Below are positions 27,409 through 37,116 of a DNA stretch of 64,000 bases, one piece after another. Below the pieces are notes generated by a model. The model was not told the origin of the DNA and did no database searches. It worked only from the letters and a program-made list of their open reading frames with translations. Location of the stretch: the NCBI RefSeq assembly GCF_028471945.1, contig NZ_CP110128.1, positions 5,483,001 through 5,547,000 of the forward strand, given 5' to 3'. This DNA is from Pseudomonas sp. WJP1. Its GTDB lineage: Bacteria; Pseudomonadota; Gammaproteobacteria; Pseudomonadales; Pseudomonadaceae. A program made the translations under genes and the position numbers. Position 1 is the stretch's first letter, and every line of letters starts with the position of its first letter.

Positions 27409-28719
27409 CTACAACTTGATACGCTCGACCTTGCCCACCAGCAGGATGTAGGAAAGTGCACCGATCAACGCCAGCACCGAGATATAGGTGATGGCCGGGG
27501 CAAAGGAGTCACCGCTGGCCAGGAAGCCGATGACGATCGGCGTGGCGATGGCCGACAGGTTGCCGATGAAGTTGAACACCCCGCCGGTCAGCCCAAGCAA
27601 GCGCGCCGGCGCCAGGGTCGACACCAGTGACCAGGTGATCGACGCCAGGCCGTTGCCGAAAAACGCCAGCGCGAGGAAGGCAATCACCAGCGGCGTCGAT
27701 TCGACGAAATTGGCGCCGATGATCGACGTGGAGATCAGCAGGCCACTGATGATCGGCAACTTGCGGGCGAAACCCACGGTGTAGCCACGACGAATCAGGA
27801 AGTCCGAGAAGAACCCGGAACACAGCACACCGACGAACGCCGCGAGAAACGGCAGCGATGCCAGCAAGCCGGACTTGATGAAGTCCATGCCGCGGTATTT
27901 CACCAGGTAGGTCGGGAACCACGTCAGGAAAAACCACAGCGTCGAGTTGAGGCAGAACTGGCCGAGGTAAATGCCCCAGAGCTTGCGCTTGGTCAGGACA
28001 ATGCCCAGATCGGTCCAGCTGAATTTGGCTTTGACCTTGGCCTGTTCGGACTGGATGTCCACCAGCCCGCCGCCTTCTTTGATCAGCTCGATTTCGGCGT
28101 CGTTGGCGCCTTTGAAATCCCGTGGCTCGCGATACACCGCGTACCAGATCACCGCCCACAGAATGCCCACTGCACCGGTGGTGACGAACACCATGTGCCA
28201 GCCGAATTCATGCTGCAGCCAGGCCAGAACCGGTGTCAGGAATGCCAGGCCGACGAACTGCCCGGAGGTGTAGAAACCGATGGCCGTGGCGCGCTCACGC
28301 TCCGGGAACCAGGTGGTGACCACGCGGCTGTTGATCGGATAGGCCGGCGCTTCCAGGGCACCGACGGCCATGCGCAACACGAACAGGGCGACGAAACTGC
28401 CCGCGAAGCCAAGCATGACCGTGGCAATCGACCATAACAGCAGTGCGGCGGTATAGAGAATGCGCGGCGGTACCCGGTCCACCAGCCAGCCACCAGGAAT
28501 CTGCATGGCGGCGTAGGTCCAGCCGAAGGCCGAGAAGATCAGGCCGACGTGGATTGGATCGATACCCAGGTCGCTGGTCAGCGCCGGTGCGGCGATCGAC
28601 AGGTTGCTGCGGTCCAGGTAGTTGATCACCACGGTGATGAACAACAGGACCATGATGAAAAAACGCTTGCGGCTGGGCGCCGCCAACGACGCCTGCCCGG
28701 TGAGGGTTTGCGGTTGCAT
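27409..28719 (-). CDS. MFS transporter, galactonate/sugar-acid (ACS) type
   Basis: 436 residues, twelve predicted helices. Typical anion:cation symporter motifs are NYLDRSNLSIAAPAL, WTYAAMQIPGGWLVDRVPPR and the loop WFPERERATAIGFYTSGQ. E. coli DgoT and glucarate porters belong here. Next to dgoD, dgoA and dgoK it most likely imports D-galactonate. A REP pair separates it from dgoD, which could lower its expression or protect the upstream message. Confidence 0.9.
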   Translation of the reverse strand: MQPQTLTGQASLAAPSRKRFFIMVLLFITVVINYLDRSNLSIAAPALTSDLGIDPIHVGLIFSAFGWTYAAMQIPGGWLVDRVPPRILYTAALLLWSIATVMLGFAGSFVALFVLRMAVGALEAPAYPINSRVVTTWFPERERATAIGFYTSGQFVGLAFLTPVLAWLQHEFGWHMVFVTTGAVGILWAVIWYAVYREPRDFKGANDAEIELIKEGGGLVDIQSEQAKVKAKFSWTDLGIVLTKRKLWGIYLGQFCLNSTLWFFLTWFPTYLVKYRGMDFIKSGLLASLPFLAAFVGVLCSGFFSDFLIRRGYTVGFARKLPIISGLLISTSIIGANFVESTPLVIAFLALAFFGNGLASITWSLVSTLAPARLLGLTGGVFNFIGNLSAIATPIVIGFLASGDSFAPAITYISVLALIGALSYILLVGKVERIKL

Positions 28720-28788
28720 GAGGTGTGCCTCTTTTTATGTTTATTGAGGTCGGTGGAACGGCAGATCTCCCTGTCCATGGAGATCAAA

Positions 28789-28880
28789 CTGTGGGAGCCA
28801 GCCTGCTGGCGATAGCGGTGTGTCAGTCACCTTAAAGGCTGGATGTGCCGGCCAGATCGCCAGCAGGCTGGCTCCCACAG
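28789..28880. repeat. REP inverted pair inside the dgo operon
   Basis: CTGTGGGAGCCAGCCTGCTG and its reverse complement (GCTGGCTCCCACAG at the right end). It falls between the dgoD stop and the MFS start, two genes of one operon, so it would be part of the mRNA as a strong hairpin pair. Confidence 0.88.
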
Positions 28881-28903
28881 GGGTTCAGTGGTGTGTCAGG
28901 CAC

Positions 28904-30052
28904 TCACCACTCGGCAAAACTGCCGTCGGCATGGCGCCAGATCGGGTTGCGCCAGCGGTGGCCGACCGCGGCGCGTTCGATCACGTACTCCTCGTTGATC
29001 TCAATGCCCAGGCCCGGGCCGTTCGGGATCTTCACAAAGCCTTTGTCGTAGTCGAACACCCGCGGATCCTTCACATAGTCGAGCAGGTCGTTGCTCTCGT
29101 TGTAATGGATACCCAGGCTCTGCTCCTGAATGAACGCGTTGTAGCAGGCCGCGTCCAGTTGCAGGCACGCCGCCAGGGCAATCGGGCCCAGCGGGCAATG
29201 CAGTGCCAGTGCCACGTCGTAGGCTTCAGCCATGTTGGCGATCTTGCGGGTTTCGGTGATGCCACCCGCATGGGAAGCATCCGGCTGGATGATGTCGACA
29301 TAGCCTTCGCTGAGCACGCGTTTGAAATCCCAGCGCGAGAACAAGCGCTCACCCAGGGCAATCGGCGTGCTGGTCAGCGGTGCCAGTTCCTTCAGCGCTT
29401 CGTAGTTTTCGCTGAGCACCGGTTCTTCGATGAACATCAGTTTGTACGGGTCGAGTTCCTTCATCAGCACCTTGGCCATGGGCTTGTGGACCCGGCCATG
29501 GAAGTCGACACCGATGCCGACGTTCGGCCCCACCGCATCACGCACGGCGGCGACGTTGGCCAGGGCCAGGTCGACCTTGTCGAAGGTATCGAGGAACTGC
29601 AGCTCTTCGGTGCCATTCATTTTCACCGCGGTGAAACCCCGGCTGACCGCTTCTTTCGCCGCGCGCGCGGTGTCTGCCGGGCGGTCGCCGCCGATCCACG
29701 AATACACGCGGATCTTGTCCCGCACCTGTCCACCCAGCAGGTCACTGACCGACACGCCCAGCGCCTTGCCCTTGATGTCCCACAACGCCTGGTCGATGCC
29801 GGCCAGGGCGCTCATATGGATCGCGCCACCACGATAGAAGCCACCGCGGTACAGCACGGTCCAGATGTCTTCGATGTTGCGTGGGTCTTTGCCGATCAGG
29901 TAGTCGGACAATTCCTCAACGGCTGCAGCGACAGTATGGGCGCGGCCTTCGACCACGGGCTCGCCCCAGCCGGTGACGCCTTCATCGGTCTCGACCTTGA
30001 GGAAGCACCAGCGTGGCGGAACGATGAAGGTGGTCAGTTTGGTGATTTTCAT
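28904..30052 (-). CDS. dgoD: D-galactonate dehydratase
   Basis: 382 residues, the length I recall for E. coli DgoD. Enolase-superfamily (mandelate racemase group) motifs are complete: metal ligands in GIGVDFHGR (Asp183, with His185), MFIEEP (Glu209) and [10 protein letters not shown] (Glu235), and the catalytic His in LALHCPLGP. It dehydrates D-galactonate to 2-dehydro-3-deoxy-D-galactonate. It lies between dgoA and the transporter in the operon. Confidence 0.96.
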   Translation of the reverse strand: MKITKLTTFIVPPRWCFLKVETDEGVTGWGEPVVEGRAHTVAAAVEELSDYLIGKDPRNIEDIWTVLYRGGFYRGGAIHMSALAGIDQALWDIKGKALGVSVSDLLGGQVRDKIRVYSWIGGDRPADTARAAKEAVSRGFTAVKMNGTEELQFLDTFDKVDLALANVAAVRDAVGPNVGIGVDFHGRVHKPMAKVLMKELDPYKLMFIEEPVLSENYEALKELAPLTSTPIALGERLFSRWDFKRVLSEGYVDIIQPDASHAGGITETRKIANMAEAYDVALALHCPLGPIALAACLQLDAACYNAFIQEQSLGIHYNESNDLLDYVKDPRVFDYDKGFVKIPNGPGLGIEINEEYVIERAAVGHRWRNPIWRHADGSFAEW

Positions 30053-30098
30053 CTTGTTGTCTCTCTTATAGATGCAGCGCTCGCAGCGCCAAAAAGTC

Positions 30099-30719
30099 TT
30101 AGCGAAGGGCTTTCCAGGCAGCCACGTAAGCCTTGGCGTTAAGCGCCACTTCGTCTGGCGTCATGCCCGGTTTGAACAACCCGGAACCGAGGCCAAAGCC
30201 TTTGACGCCCGCGTCGATGAACACCTGCATGTTGTCCGGGGTGACGCCACCGACCGGCGCCAGGATCGTTCCCGCCGGCAGCACCGCGAGCCAGGCCTTG
30301 ACGACCGCCGGGCCCATCTGCTCGGCCGGGAACATCTTCAGCACATCCGCGCCTTCGGCCAGTGCCGCGAAGGCTTCGGTCGGGGTGGCGACACCGGGCG
30401 ACAGGTATAGGCCGGCCGCTTTCGCTGCGCGCAACACCTGCGGATCGCTGTGGGGCATGACGATCACCTGGCCGCCGGCCGCCTTCACCTGTTCAACCTG
30501 CTGCGGCGTCAGCACCGTGCCCGCGCCGATCAGGCAATCGGCGGGCAACGTGCTGCGCAGGATGCGGATGCTTTCGTACGGCTCAGGGGAATTGAGCGGC
30601 ACTTCGATCACGCGAAATCCGGCGGCATACAGGACTTCACCCATGGCGGCGGCTTCTTGCGGGCGCAGGCCACGCAGGATCGCGATCAGCCCGTTTTGCG
30701 CCAGTGCTTGTTTGAGCAT
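30099..30719 (-). CDS. dgoA: 2-dehydro-3-deoxy-6-phosphogalactonate aldolase
   Basis: 206 residues. KDPG/KDPGal aldolase family: [18 protein letters not shown] (Glu39), GAGTVLT, and the Schiff-base lysine in [14 protein letters not shown] (Lys128). LNSPEP with [14 protein letters not shown] is the DgoA-type signature as opposed to Eda. It cleaves KDPGal to pyruvate and glyceraldehyde 3-phosphate. It starts 19 bases after dgoK and is followed by dgoD. Confidence 0.95.
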   Translation of the reverse strand: MLKQALAQNGLIAILRGLRPQEAAAMGEVLYAAGFRVIEVPLNSPEPYESIRILRSTLPADCLIGAGTVLTPQQVEQVKAAGGQVIVMPHSDPQVLRAAKAAGLYLSPGVATPTEAFAALAEGADVLKMFPAEQMGPAVVKAWLAVLPAGTILAPVGGVTPDNMQVFIDAGVKGFGLGSGLFKPGMTPDEVALNAKAYVAAWKALR

Positions 30720-30738
30720 GTCAGGACTCCAGTCAGGT

Positions 30739-31731
30739 TTAACGATTTGGCGTGGACGCGATCAGGCCGGCCGCCAGTGCCAGCTGCCACAACCCGCGTT
30801 CGGTGGCCTGCTCGGCCAAGGTCACCCGCGCAAAACCGCAGGCATCGAGTGCGCGGCTGTAGCGGCTGCACAGTTGGGAATTGCCGATGAGGATGATCGA
30901 AGGCAGGTGCACGCTGTTGCGGCGACGGCGCTGCACGCAGGCCAGGGCCGACAGTTCATGGCCGATCAACAGGCCGGACAGGTAATCCGCTTGCGCCGTG
31001 GCGCTGAGTTCACCGGTGAGGCCGAGGCTGCGGGCGCTGAACAAGGTCGACAGGGGGCCGATTTCGCCGTCTGCCGACAACGCCACCTGCACGCCGCGAT
31101 CGAATGCATCCGCATCGAATGACGCGCCGCGCTGTTGGGTACGCCCCAGGATGCTGTGTTCGCTGAGCACGGCGAAGACTTCGCCGGTCATGAAGGTATC
31201 GAAATGCACGATGCAGCCGTTGGCCACTTCCACCCATTTCGAATGGCTGCCCGGCAGGCCGATCAGCAGATCGCTGCCCGCCTCGCCCGCGAGGTTCTGC
31301 AAGACGCCGAGCACCTGGGTTTCTTCGCCGCGCATCACGTTCGGCAGGCGCGAACGCTGGATCACCCCCGGCACGATGTGCACATCGACACCGCGCAGGC
31401 TGCGAACGGTTTGCAGGGAAGTGCCGAGGCTGGCGACGTTCGCCGGTGTGTCGCGATAGGCCGCTTCACGCCAGCCCTGGGCGCTGCCGACCATGCCGCA
31501 GGCGATCACCGGCAAGTCGGGCTGTTCGTCGAGCCAATCGCCACAAGCCTCATCAAACGCCAGTTCAAAACCGTCGACGCATTCGCGACCGTTGATAATT
31601 CGCGCAGCCTTGGGCAACTGCATGATCCCCGACGACAACGAACGTTGTTCGAGCACCTGGCCGCCCGCGGCAAGTTTGTAAGCACGTAATGAGGTTGTCC
31701 CCCAGTCGAGCGCGATCAATTGCGCCTGCAT
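30739..31731 (-). CDS. dgoK: 2-dehydro-3-deoxygalactonokinase
   Basis: 330 residues. N-terminal ATP-site motif LIALDWGTTSLRAYKL; further family motifs GMVGSAQGWREAAY, LIGLPGSHSKWVEVANG, FDTFMTGEVFAVLSEHSILG and SGLLIGHEL. It phosphorylates 2-dehydro-3-deoxygalactonate at C6 with ATP. First gene of the leftward dgo operon; its promoter is the element at 31770-31829. Confidence 0.95.
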   Translation of the reverse strand: MQAQLIALDWGTTSLRAYKLAAGGQVLEQRSLSSGIMQLPKAARIINGRECVDGFELAFDEACGDWLDEQPDLPVIACGMVGSAQGWREAAYRDTPANVASLGTSLQTVRSLRGVDVHIVPGVIQRSRLPNVMRGEETQVLGVLQNLAGEAGSDLLIGLPGSHSKWVEVANGCIVHFDTFMTGEVFAVLSEHSILGRTQQRGASFDADAFDRGVQVALSADGEIGPLSTLFSARSLGLTGELSATAQADYLSGLLIGHELSALACVQRRRRNSVHLPSIILIGNSQLCSRYSRALDACGFARVTLAEQATERGLWQLALAAGLIASTPNR

Positions 31732-31769
31732 CGCTTCACCTGTTCTGTTTTTGGCAGTGAGTGAGGCGG

Positions 31770-31829
31770 ACTATAAACCTTGGCGCCGATAAATCTCAAT
31801 ATATAAATATCAATCCCACATATTGAGAT
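31770..31829 (-). promoter_or_regulatory. dgo operon promoter with inverted-repeat operator
   Basis: On the minus strand TTGAGA (31794-31799), 18 bases, TATAGT (31770-31775). The -35 lies in one arm of a perfect 10-base inverted repeat: ATCTCAATAT (31793-31802) and ATATTGAGAT (31820-31829). The whole stretch, including downstream text towards the start codon, closely resembles the promoter at 43870-43930. A regulator bound here would cover the -35. Confidence 0.75.
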
Positions 31830-31840
31830 AAGACAAAAAA

Positions 31841-31917
31841 AGATCGCAGCCTTCGGCAGCCCCTACAGGATCGGGTTTACACGCGATCCATCTAGGAGTT
31901 GCCGAAGGCTGCGATCT
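31841..31917. repeat. Inverted repeat of the GATCGCAGCCTTCGG type
   Basis: AGATCGCAGCCTTCGGCAGC at the left and its reverse complement GCCGAAGGCTGCGATCT at the right. This is a different palindrome family from the GGAGCGAGCC REPs in the rest of the window. It lies between dgoK and the GNAT gene. Confidence 0.85.
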
Positions 31918-31928
31918 ATTGAACGGTA

Positions 31929-32411
31929 TTAATTACCCTCAGCAAAATCCCGCAAGACTGCCCCATCCATGCGGTATCGAACCCACTCTTCCTGCGGCTG
32001 TGCGCCCAGGGATTTGTAGAAGTCGATGGCCGGGATGTTCCACTCCAGCACGCTCCATTCAAAGCGCCCACAGTCGTTGGCACAGGCGATTTTCGCCAGA
32101 TGCCGCAGCAGGGTTTTACCCGCACCGCCGCCGCGCTGCTCAGGGGTGATGTACAGGTCTTCGAGGTACAGGCAGTTGCTGCCCAGCCACGTGGAGTAGC
32201 TGAAAAAGAACACCGCAAAACCGATGGGCACACCCTCGCGCAGGCAGATCAGGCCATGGGCCGTCGCTCCTTCACTGAACAGGCTGCGCTCGATGTCGGC
32301 GACACTGGCGATGACTTCATGGCGAGCACGTTCGTAGTCGGCCAGTTCAGTGATGAACGCGAGGATTTGCGGCGCGTCACTGGGGGTCGCCGGGCGGATT
32401 TCGATCGTCAT
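31929..32411 (-). CDS. GNAT family N-acetyltransferase
   Basis: 160 residues. Whole-length GNAT fold: IEIRPATPSDAPQILAFI, LEDLYITPEQRGGGAGKTLL (acetyl-CoA loop Q/RxxGxG/A) and FEWSVLEWNIPAIDFYKSLGA. The pattern resembles diamine/amino-acid acetyltransferases (SAT-like), but the substrate cannot be fixed from sequence. Monocistronic, divergent from the MFS gene at 32588. Confidence 0.9.
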   Translation of the reverse strand: MTIEIRPATPSDAPQILAFITELADYERARHEVIASVADIERSLFSEGATAHGLICLREGVPIGFAVFFFSYSTWLGSNCLYLEDLYITPEQRGGGAGKTLLRHLAKIACANDCGRFEWSVLEWNIPAIDFYKSLGAQPQEEWVRYRMDGAVLRDFAEGN

Positions 32412-32587
32412 GGACGTGCCTTGTCAGAAGTTGAAAACGCCATACTAAGGCGCCGTGAGAATTGTGGCGAGGGAGCACCTTACTCCGGTTCGCACTAACC
32501 CTGGCATCGCCAAGCTCAGACCTAACATGGACACGTTGCATGATAGATAGATGACCTGCGTATTCATCGGGTCAAGGAAACCGCTTC

Positions 32588-33793
32588 ATGTCCACTGCAA
32601 CACCTCCAGTCTCCAGGAAATTGTTCGGCCTCTTTTGCCTGGCCAGCTACCTGCTCTCACTGTCCTACGGTTCGACCTTCTTGCTGTCGCTGCTGATCGG
32701 CTCGCGTGGCGGCAACGAACACGACGCCGGCAGTGTGATTTCGGCGGCGATGCTCAGCACGTTTGCGGCGGTAATTGTGTCCGGTCACTTGTCCGACCTG
32801 CTCGGTGCCGCGCGTTCGGTCGCGCTGTTCGGTCTGTTGCTGGTGGCGGCCAGCCTGGGCTTCGCCCTGACGCCGGGCGTGGGCCACCTGCTGCTGTTTT
32901 TCGGGCTGTTGCTAGGGTTGGGTTGGGGGGTGTTCTACACCCTCGGGCCGATCATCGTCGCAAGCCTGGTCACTCCCGCACAACGGGCCAAATACTTCGC
33001 GTTGCTGTCGGGCAGCATGATGACCGGGATCGGCAGCGGGCCCTTGCTGGGGCGCGCCGCAAGCGCCCTCGGCTACCCGCTGACGGCGGCGTTTTACCTC
33101 GCTGCGCTGGCCAGCCTGATCGGGGTTTTGCTGTTCTGGCAGCTCGATCGACACCTGAAAAACGCGTCGCTGCAATCGACTGCGGTGTCGCGGATTTCCT
33201 GGCGTGCAACGGCCCAAGTGCTGTCGTCCAGAGCGGTGTTTGCAATCATCATGGTCGGCCTCGGCGGTTGCGTATTCGGTGGCCTGTCGAGTTTCCAGAC
33301 CAGCTACGCAGCGGCGCGCTCGCTCGATTATTCGCTGTTCTTCCTGGGCTTCATGGGCGCGGCGATCAGCAGCCGCATGCTGATCGCCGGTTTCGTGGTC
33401 AAGCGTGATCCGTTGCGCGCTTCCTGCCTGCTGTCAGGCCTGATGCTGGGCTCGATCCTGATGTTCGGTTTCGTGATCGATGATGGCTTGAGCTACGTGA
33501 TCGCGGCGGTCATGCTCGGGGTCGGCTACGGGCTGACCTACTCGGTGATCAACGGCCTCGCCGCCAATGAAGCGCCGAGCGGCACCACGGCGCAGGCCTT
33601 GCTGTTGTTCAGCCTGTCGTACTTTATCGGCGTGTTCGGCTTTCCGTTGCTCGCCGGGAAAATCATCGTCGAACAAGGCATGGCCACGCTGCTGCTCACG
33701 GTAATGGCGGTCGCCCTGCTCAATTGGCTGATCACCGTGGGGCGATTGATCTGGCGTCGAGTCTGCACCACCAAGGCGTTGCAGCAGGCCTGA
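32588..33793 (+). CDS. MFS transporter, substrate unknown
   Basis: 401 residues with about twelve hydrophobic helices (KLFGLFCLASYLLSLSYG, LLLFFGLLLGLGWGVFYTLG, FAIIMVGLGGCVFGGL, LLLTVMAVALLNWLITVGRL). A motif-A-like loop is SGHLSDLLGAARSVALFG. It looks like an efflux-type MFS member; substrate unknown. Start ATG with AAGGAA upstream. Neighbours do not suggest a role. Confidence 0.85.
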   Translation: MSTATPPVSRKLFGLFCLASYLLSLSYGSTFLLSLLIGSRGGNEHDAGSVISAAMLSTFAAVIVSGHLSDLLGAARSVALFGLLLVAASLGFALTPGVGHLLLFFGLLLGLGWGVFYTLGPIIVASLVTPAQRAKYFALLSGSMMTGIGSGPLLGRAASALGYPLTAAFYLAALASLIGVLLFWQLDRHLKNASLQSTAVSRISWRATAQVLSSRAVFAIIMVGLGGCVFGGLSSFQTSYAAARSLDYSLFFLGFMGAAISSRMLIAGFVVKRDPLRASCLLSGLMLGSILMFGFVIDDGLSYVIAAVMLGVGYGLTYSVINGLAANEAPSGTTAQALLLFSLSYFIGVFGFPLLAGKIIVEQGMATLLLTVMAVALLNWLITVGRLIWRRVCTTKALQQA

Positions 33794-33877
33794 ACCGTTC
33801 GTCGTTGATCAGGCACCAATTCGAAACGGGGGCAGACCAACATCAGGTAAGGACTCTAAATCAATGGAGACACCCCC

Positions 33878-34213
33878 ATGATCTCGTCCAGGTTGACCGC
33901 CCTCGCCCTCGCTGTCCTGCTGTCCCCGCTCGCCATCGCTGCCACCACTGCCTCCGGTACAGGCCCGACCAATCCGGTCGAAAAGCCCAAGGCCCCCGCC
34001 ATCCAGAGCTCCCCCGGAATAAACACCAATGGCACGGGCGTCGACAGCAGCCTGCCGCCGTCTACCGGCACCGATCCGCGGACCCAAGGCAACGATACGG
34101 GCCGCCAGGGCGGCTTGAACCTGCCGGACACCAAGACACCCGATAACGCCGCCCCCGGCATCGGCTCGACCACCACCGGTGGCTCGAGCTCTTCAGGGGG
34201 CGCAAGCCAATAG
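33878..34213 (+). CDS. Small exported Gly/Ser/Thr/Pro-rich protein
   Basis: 111 residues. Signal peptide ALALAVLLSPLAIA, then a low-complexity mature part full of Gly, Ser, Thr, Pro and Asn (SSPGINTNGTGVDSSLPPS, GSTTTGGSSSSGGAS). No cysteine, no recognisable domain; likely disordered in the periplasm or outside. AATGGAGAC-type ribosome site nearby. Family unknown to me. Confidence 0.72.
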   Translation: MISSRLTALALAVLLSPLAIAATTASGTGPTNPVEKPKAPAIQSSPGINTNGTGVDSSLPPSTGTDPRTQGNDTGRQGGLNLPDTKTPDNAAPGIGSTTTGGSSSSGGASQ

Positions 34214-34252
34214 TTCGCCGCACTACCTACCCATCGCAATGAAGAGGTAACC

Positions 34253-34507
34253 ATGAACGTCGATAAAAACCTGGAAAAAGAAGTCCTGACCCGCCTGCTG
34301 CACGCCCACCCGAGTGGCTTGGGCAAGGAGGTGCTCGACAATTACCGGGGGGAGAAAGTCGTGGCCAGTACCCTCGCCACACTGCAAGAGCGCGGACTGA
34401 TCCAGCACGGCAACGTGGTGTGCAACGAGGCCGGCGAACACTCGCTGAACCTGCCGATCAAACTCAGCGCTGCCGGCGTTGAGGCCGCACGTAAGCTGGA
34501 TGCGTGA
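34253..34507 (+). CDS. Small hypothetical protein, winged-helix-like
   Basis: 84 residues, cytoplasmic, no signal. Pattern KEVLTRLLHAHPSGLGKEVL, then VVASTLATLQERGLIQHG and LPIKLSAAGVEAARKL suggests a small winged-helix fold as found in MarR-like or phage-type proteins, though DNA binding is not shown. GAGGT lies upstream. It follows the exported protein gene by 39 bases and may be co-transcribed. Confidence 0.72.
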   Translation: MNVDKNLEKEVLTRLLHAHPSGLGKEVLDNYRGEKVVASTLATLQERGLIQHGNVVCNEAGEHSLNLPIKLSAAGVEAARKLDA

Positions 34508-34568
34508 ACACCCCATGAGAAATTTGAAGGCTGGCTAGAGCCGAATCATGAATTGGATCTGAGGGCCT

Positions 34569-34652
34569 CATCGCTGGCAAGCCAGCTCCCACAAGTGAGC
34601 ACATAGTCTGTGATCACCATAGAACCCTGTGGGAGCTGGCTTGCCAGCGATG
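34569..34652. repeat. REP inverted pair
   Basis: CATCGCTGGCAAGCCAGCTC at the left and its reverse complement GAGCTGGCTTGCCAGCGATG at the right. It lies between two convergent genes and extends to just before the PfkB stop. Confidence 0.88.
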
Positions 34653-34669
34653 GCGGCAGCTCAGACACC

Positions 34670-35590
34670 TCAGGTCTTCCTGATCAACTCATCCACCTCA
34701 GCAGTTCCCGGAGAAGTCGCCGGCCCCCAGCGAGTCACCGCCAAAGCCGCTGCCGCATTGGCCCTTTGCGCGGCATCAAGCGCAGACAACCCCTGCGCCA
34801 GCCCCGCCACGAACACCCCGGCGTGGGCATCACCGGCGCCATTGCTGTCCACCGCCTGCACCTTGAAACCTGGTACATGTCGCCGCTCGCCCTGCTGATC
34901 AATCCAGCATCCTTGGGGCCCGTCGCGCACGACCATGAGCACATCGCGCGGTAAATGCTCGACCAGCCGATCCAGCGCCTGGTCGATGTCCGTTGCGCCG
35001 GTGAACTTCAGCGCCTCGACCGCATTGCTGGTCCACACGTCAATGCGCGCCAGCAACACCCGCATCAGCGGCGCATCCGGCGAATCCACCAGCGGCCCCG
35101 GATCGAACACCACGTTGATCCCGCCCGGTAATGCCAGCACCCAATCCACCAGCGCCCGCGCCTTCCCCGCCTGCAGGAGGCTGTAGCCGCTGACGTAGAC
35201 ATAATCGCCCGCCTCGACCGGCACGCTGGCCAGGTCTTGCGCCGTCAATTCGCCTTCGGCGCCGATGTAGGACACGAAGCTGCGTTCGGCCGAGGCGTCG
35301 GTGATCGCCACGCAGATCCCGGTATCGCGCTCGGCGGGATGAATGATACCGATGTGGATACCTTCGGCCAGCATCGCTGCGCGGGCCAGATCGCCGAAAC
35401 GCCCGGTACCATGCCGACCGAGATAAACCACCGGCAGACCGTTACGTTGCGCGGCGGCCATCACATTGAAACCGCCCCCGGCTTCGAAGCTGGCGGACTG
35501 CGCCAACACGTCGCCCCCCGCTTGCGGCAATTTATCCACGGCCATGACCAGGTCGATGATGACCTGGCCGGTGTGCAGCATCTTAGGCAT
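34670..35590 (-). CDS. PfkB family carbohydrate/nucleoside kinase (YegV-like)
   Basis: 306 residues. Ribokinase family: GGGFNVMAAAQRNG for sugar binding, and the catalytic-base/anion-hole motif VDSNGAGDAHAGVFVAGLA. Such kinases phosphorylate ribose, fructose or nucleosides. It overlaps the permease gene by eight bases and closes a four-gene operon with an ADP-ribosylglycohydrolase and a GntR regulator, the same set as E. coli yegUVW. A ribosyl compound released by the hydrolase is the likely substrate (inference). Confidence 0.9.
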   Translation of the reverse strand: MPKMLHTGQVIIDLVMAVDKLPQAGGDVLAQSASFEAGGGFNVMAAAQRNGLPVVYLGRHGTGRFGDLARAAMLAEGIHIGIIHPAERDTGICVAITDASAERSFVSYIGAEGELTAQDLASVPVEAGDYVYVSGYSLLQAGKARALVDWVLALPGGINVVFDPGPLVDSPDAPLMRVLLARIDVWTSNAVEALKFTGATDIDQALDRLVEHLPRDVLMVVRDGPQGCWIDQQGERRHVPGFKVQAVDSNGAGDAHAGVFVAGLAQGLSALDAAQRANAAAALAVTRWGPATSPGTAEVDELIRKT

Positions 35591-37049
35591 GAGCGTTCTC
35601 GATCAGCGCAGCACGACGATCCTTCGCCCCGCCGAGTAGCAGGTAAATGCCACCGGCGACCACAAAGGTCACGATCCAGCCGAGGCCGTTATGCCCCAGC
35701 CACGAGTCGGACAGGAAACCCTTGAACCAGACGTTTTCTGCCGTGGTGCCGATGGTGGTAAAGCTGAAACCGAGCACGATCGCCACCGCCCAGGCACCGA
35801 ACGCGCGCCACTCGACGCCGCCGCGATACCAATAGGCGCTGGTTGGGCTCACATCCAGCAAATCCTTGGGGCTGTAGTAGTGACGATGCATCAGATCGAC
35901 CACGAAGATCCCGACCCACGCGGTGATCGGCACCGCCAACAGGGAAATAAAGGTGATGAACGGACCGTAGAAACTGTCGGCGATCAGCATGAAGTAAATC
36001 GAACCGGCGAAGATCGCCACGATGTCCACCACCACGGCGTAGACGCGCTTGACCTTCAGGCCTAGGGTCAGCGTGGTCAGGCCGGCGGAGTACACCGACA
36101 GGTTGTTCGACAGCAGCAGGCCACCGAAGGCGGTGATCAGGTACGGCACGGCCATCCAGGTCGGCAGCATGTCGCGGATGGCGATGATCGGATCGGTGGC
36201 CTGGGCCAGGTCGTTGTTGCCCACCGACAGCAAACCGCCGAGGGTGATCAACAGCACCAGTGGAATGCCCGCACCGAACGCCGCCGATGCCACCAGGCGC
36301 ACGGCCTTGACGCTGCGGTGTTGATAGCGCGACATGTCCGCGCCGGCGTTGGCCCAACCGATCCCGGTGCCGGCCGCCATGGTGCCGATGCCGATGATCA
36401 TCGCACTCATTGGCGCCGGTGTAGCGTTGAACACCGCACTCCAGTCGATGGTGGCGCAGAGGAAGCCGCCAACCAGAATGTTCAGTGCGCCGAACACGTA
36501 GGTCGCCCACTTCTGGATCACCAGCAACGTGGCGTGACCGAGGCCGGACACCGACAAGGTCAGCAGCACGAAAATCGCGATGAACACCAGGGTCAGCAAC
36601 GGCGCGCTTTTGGCTTCCACCGGCGAACCGAACAGGATCGAGCACAGTGACAGCAACACGAACGCCGCGGTGGTGGTGTTCACGGTTTCCCAGCCCAGGC
36701 GCGACATCAGCGACACCAGGGTCGGGCCGATATTGCCACGCACGCCGAAGATGGCGCGGGACAGGGTCAGGCTCGGCGCGCGGCCGCGACGACCGGCGAT
36801 GGAAATGATCCCGACCACCGCGAAGGAACCGGCGGCACCGAGGATCGCGACGATGACCGCCTGCCAGATCGCCAACCCGCGAAACGCCACGAGGGTCGCG
36901 CCCAGCGGCAGGCCGAGGATGGAAATGTTGGCGGCGAACCAGACCCAGAACAGCTGCAGCGGATGCCCGTTGCACTCGGCCTCCGGCACCGGCTCGATGC
37001 CGCGGGTTTCCAGTTGCCCGGCGCTCTGCCCGGCGTTCGATGAACTCAT
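35583..37049 (-). CDS. NCS1 family permease (cytosine/purine/nucleoside type)
   Basis: 488 residues, about twelve helices. NCS1 features: WFAANISILGLPLGATLVAF in helix 1, a GRRGRAPSLTLSRAIFG loop, and NLSVYSAGLTTL in the middle. The group carries cytosine, purines, allantoin, hydantoins or nucleosides with Na+ or H+. The ATG at 37049 has AGGAG eight bases upstream; a longer in-frame start at 37088 is rejected. The position between hydrolase and kinase genes suggests it imports the N-glycoside degraded by them. Confidence 0.9.
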   Translation of the reverse strand: MSSSNAGQSAGQLETRGIEPVPEAECNGHPLQLFWVWFAANISILGLPLGATLVAFRGLAIWQAVIVAILGAAGSFAVVGIISIAGRRGRAPSLTLSRAIFGVRGNIGPTLVSLMSRLGWETVNTTTAAFVLLSLCSILFGSPVEAKSAPLLTLVFIAIFVLLTLSVSGLGHATLLVIQKWATYVFGALNILVGGFLCATIDWSAVFNATPAPMSAMIIGIGTMAAGTGIGWANAGADMSRYQHRSVKAVRLVASAAFGAGIPLVLLITLGGLLSVGNNDLAQATDPIIAIRDMLPTWMAVPYLITAFGGLLLSNNLSVYSAGLTTLTLGLKVKRVYAVVVDIVAIFAGSIYFMLIADSFYGPFITFISLLAVPITAWVGIFVVDLMHRHYYSPKDLLDVSPTSAYWYRGGVEWRAFGAWAVAIVLGFSFTTIGTTAENVWFKGFLSDSWLGHNGLGWIVTFVVAGGIYLLLGGAKDRRAALIENAHA

Positions 37050-37116
37050 GAAAAATGCTCCTGTTGCCATTTTTGTGGTTGTGGGCAAATCAGATTTTTA
37101 GAGTCGACAATGCCCC

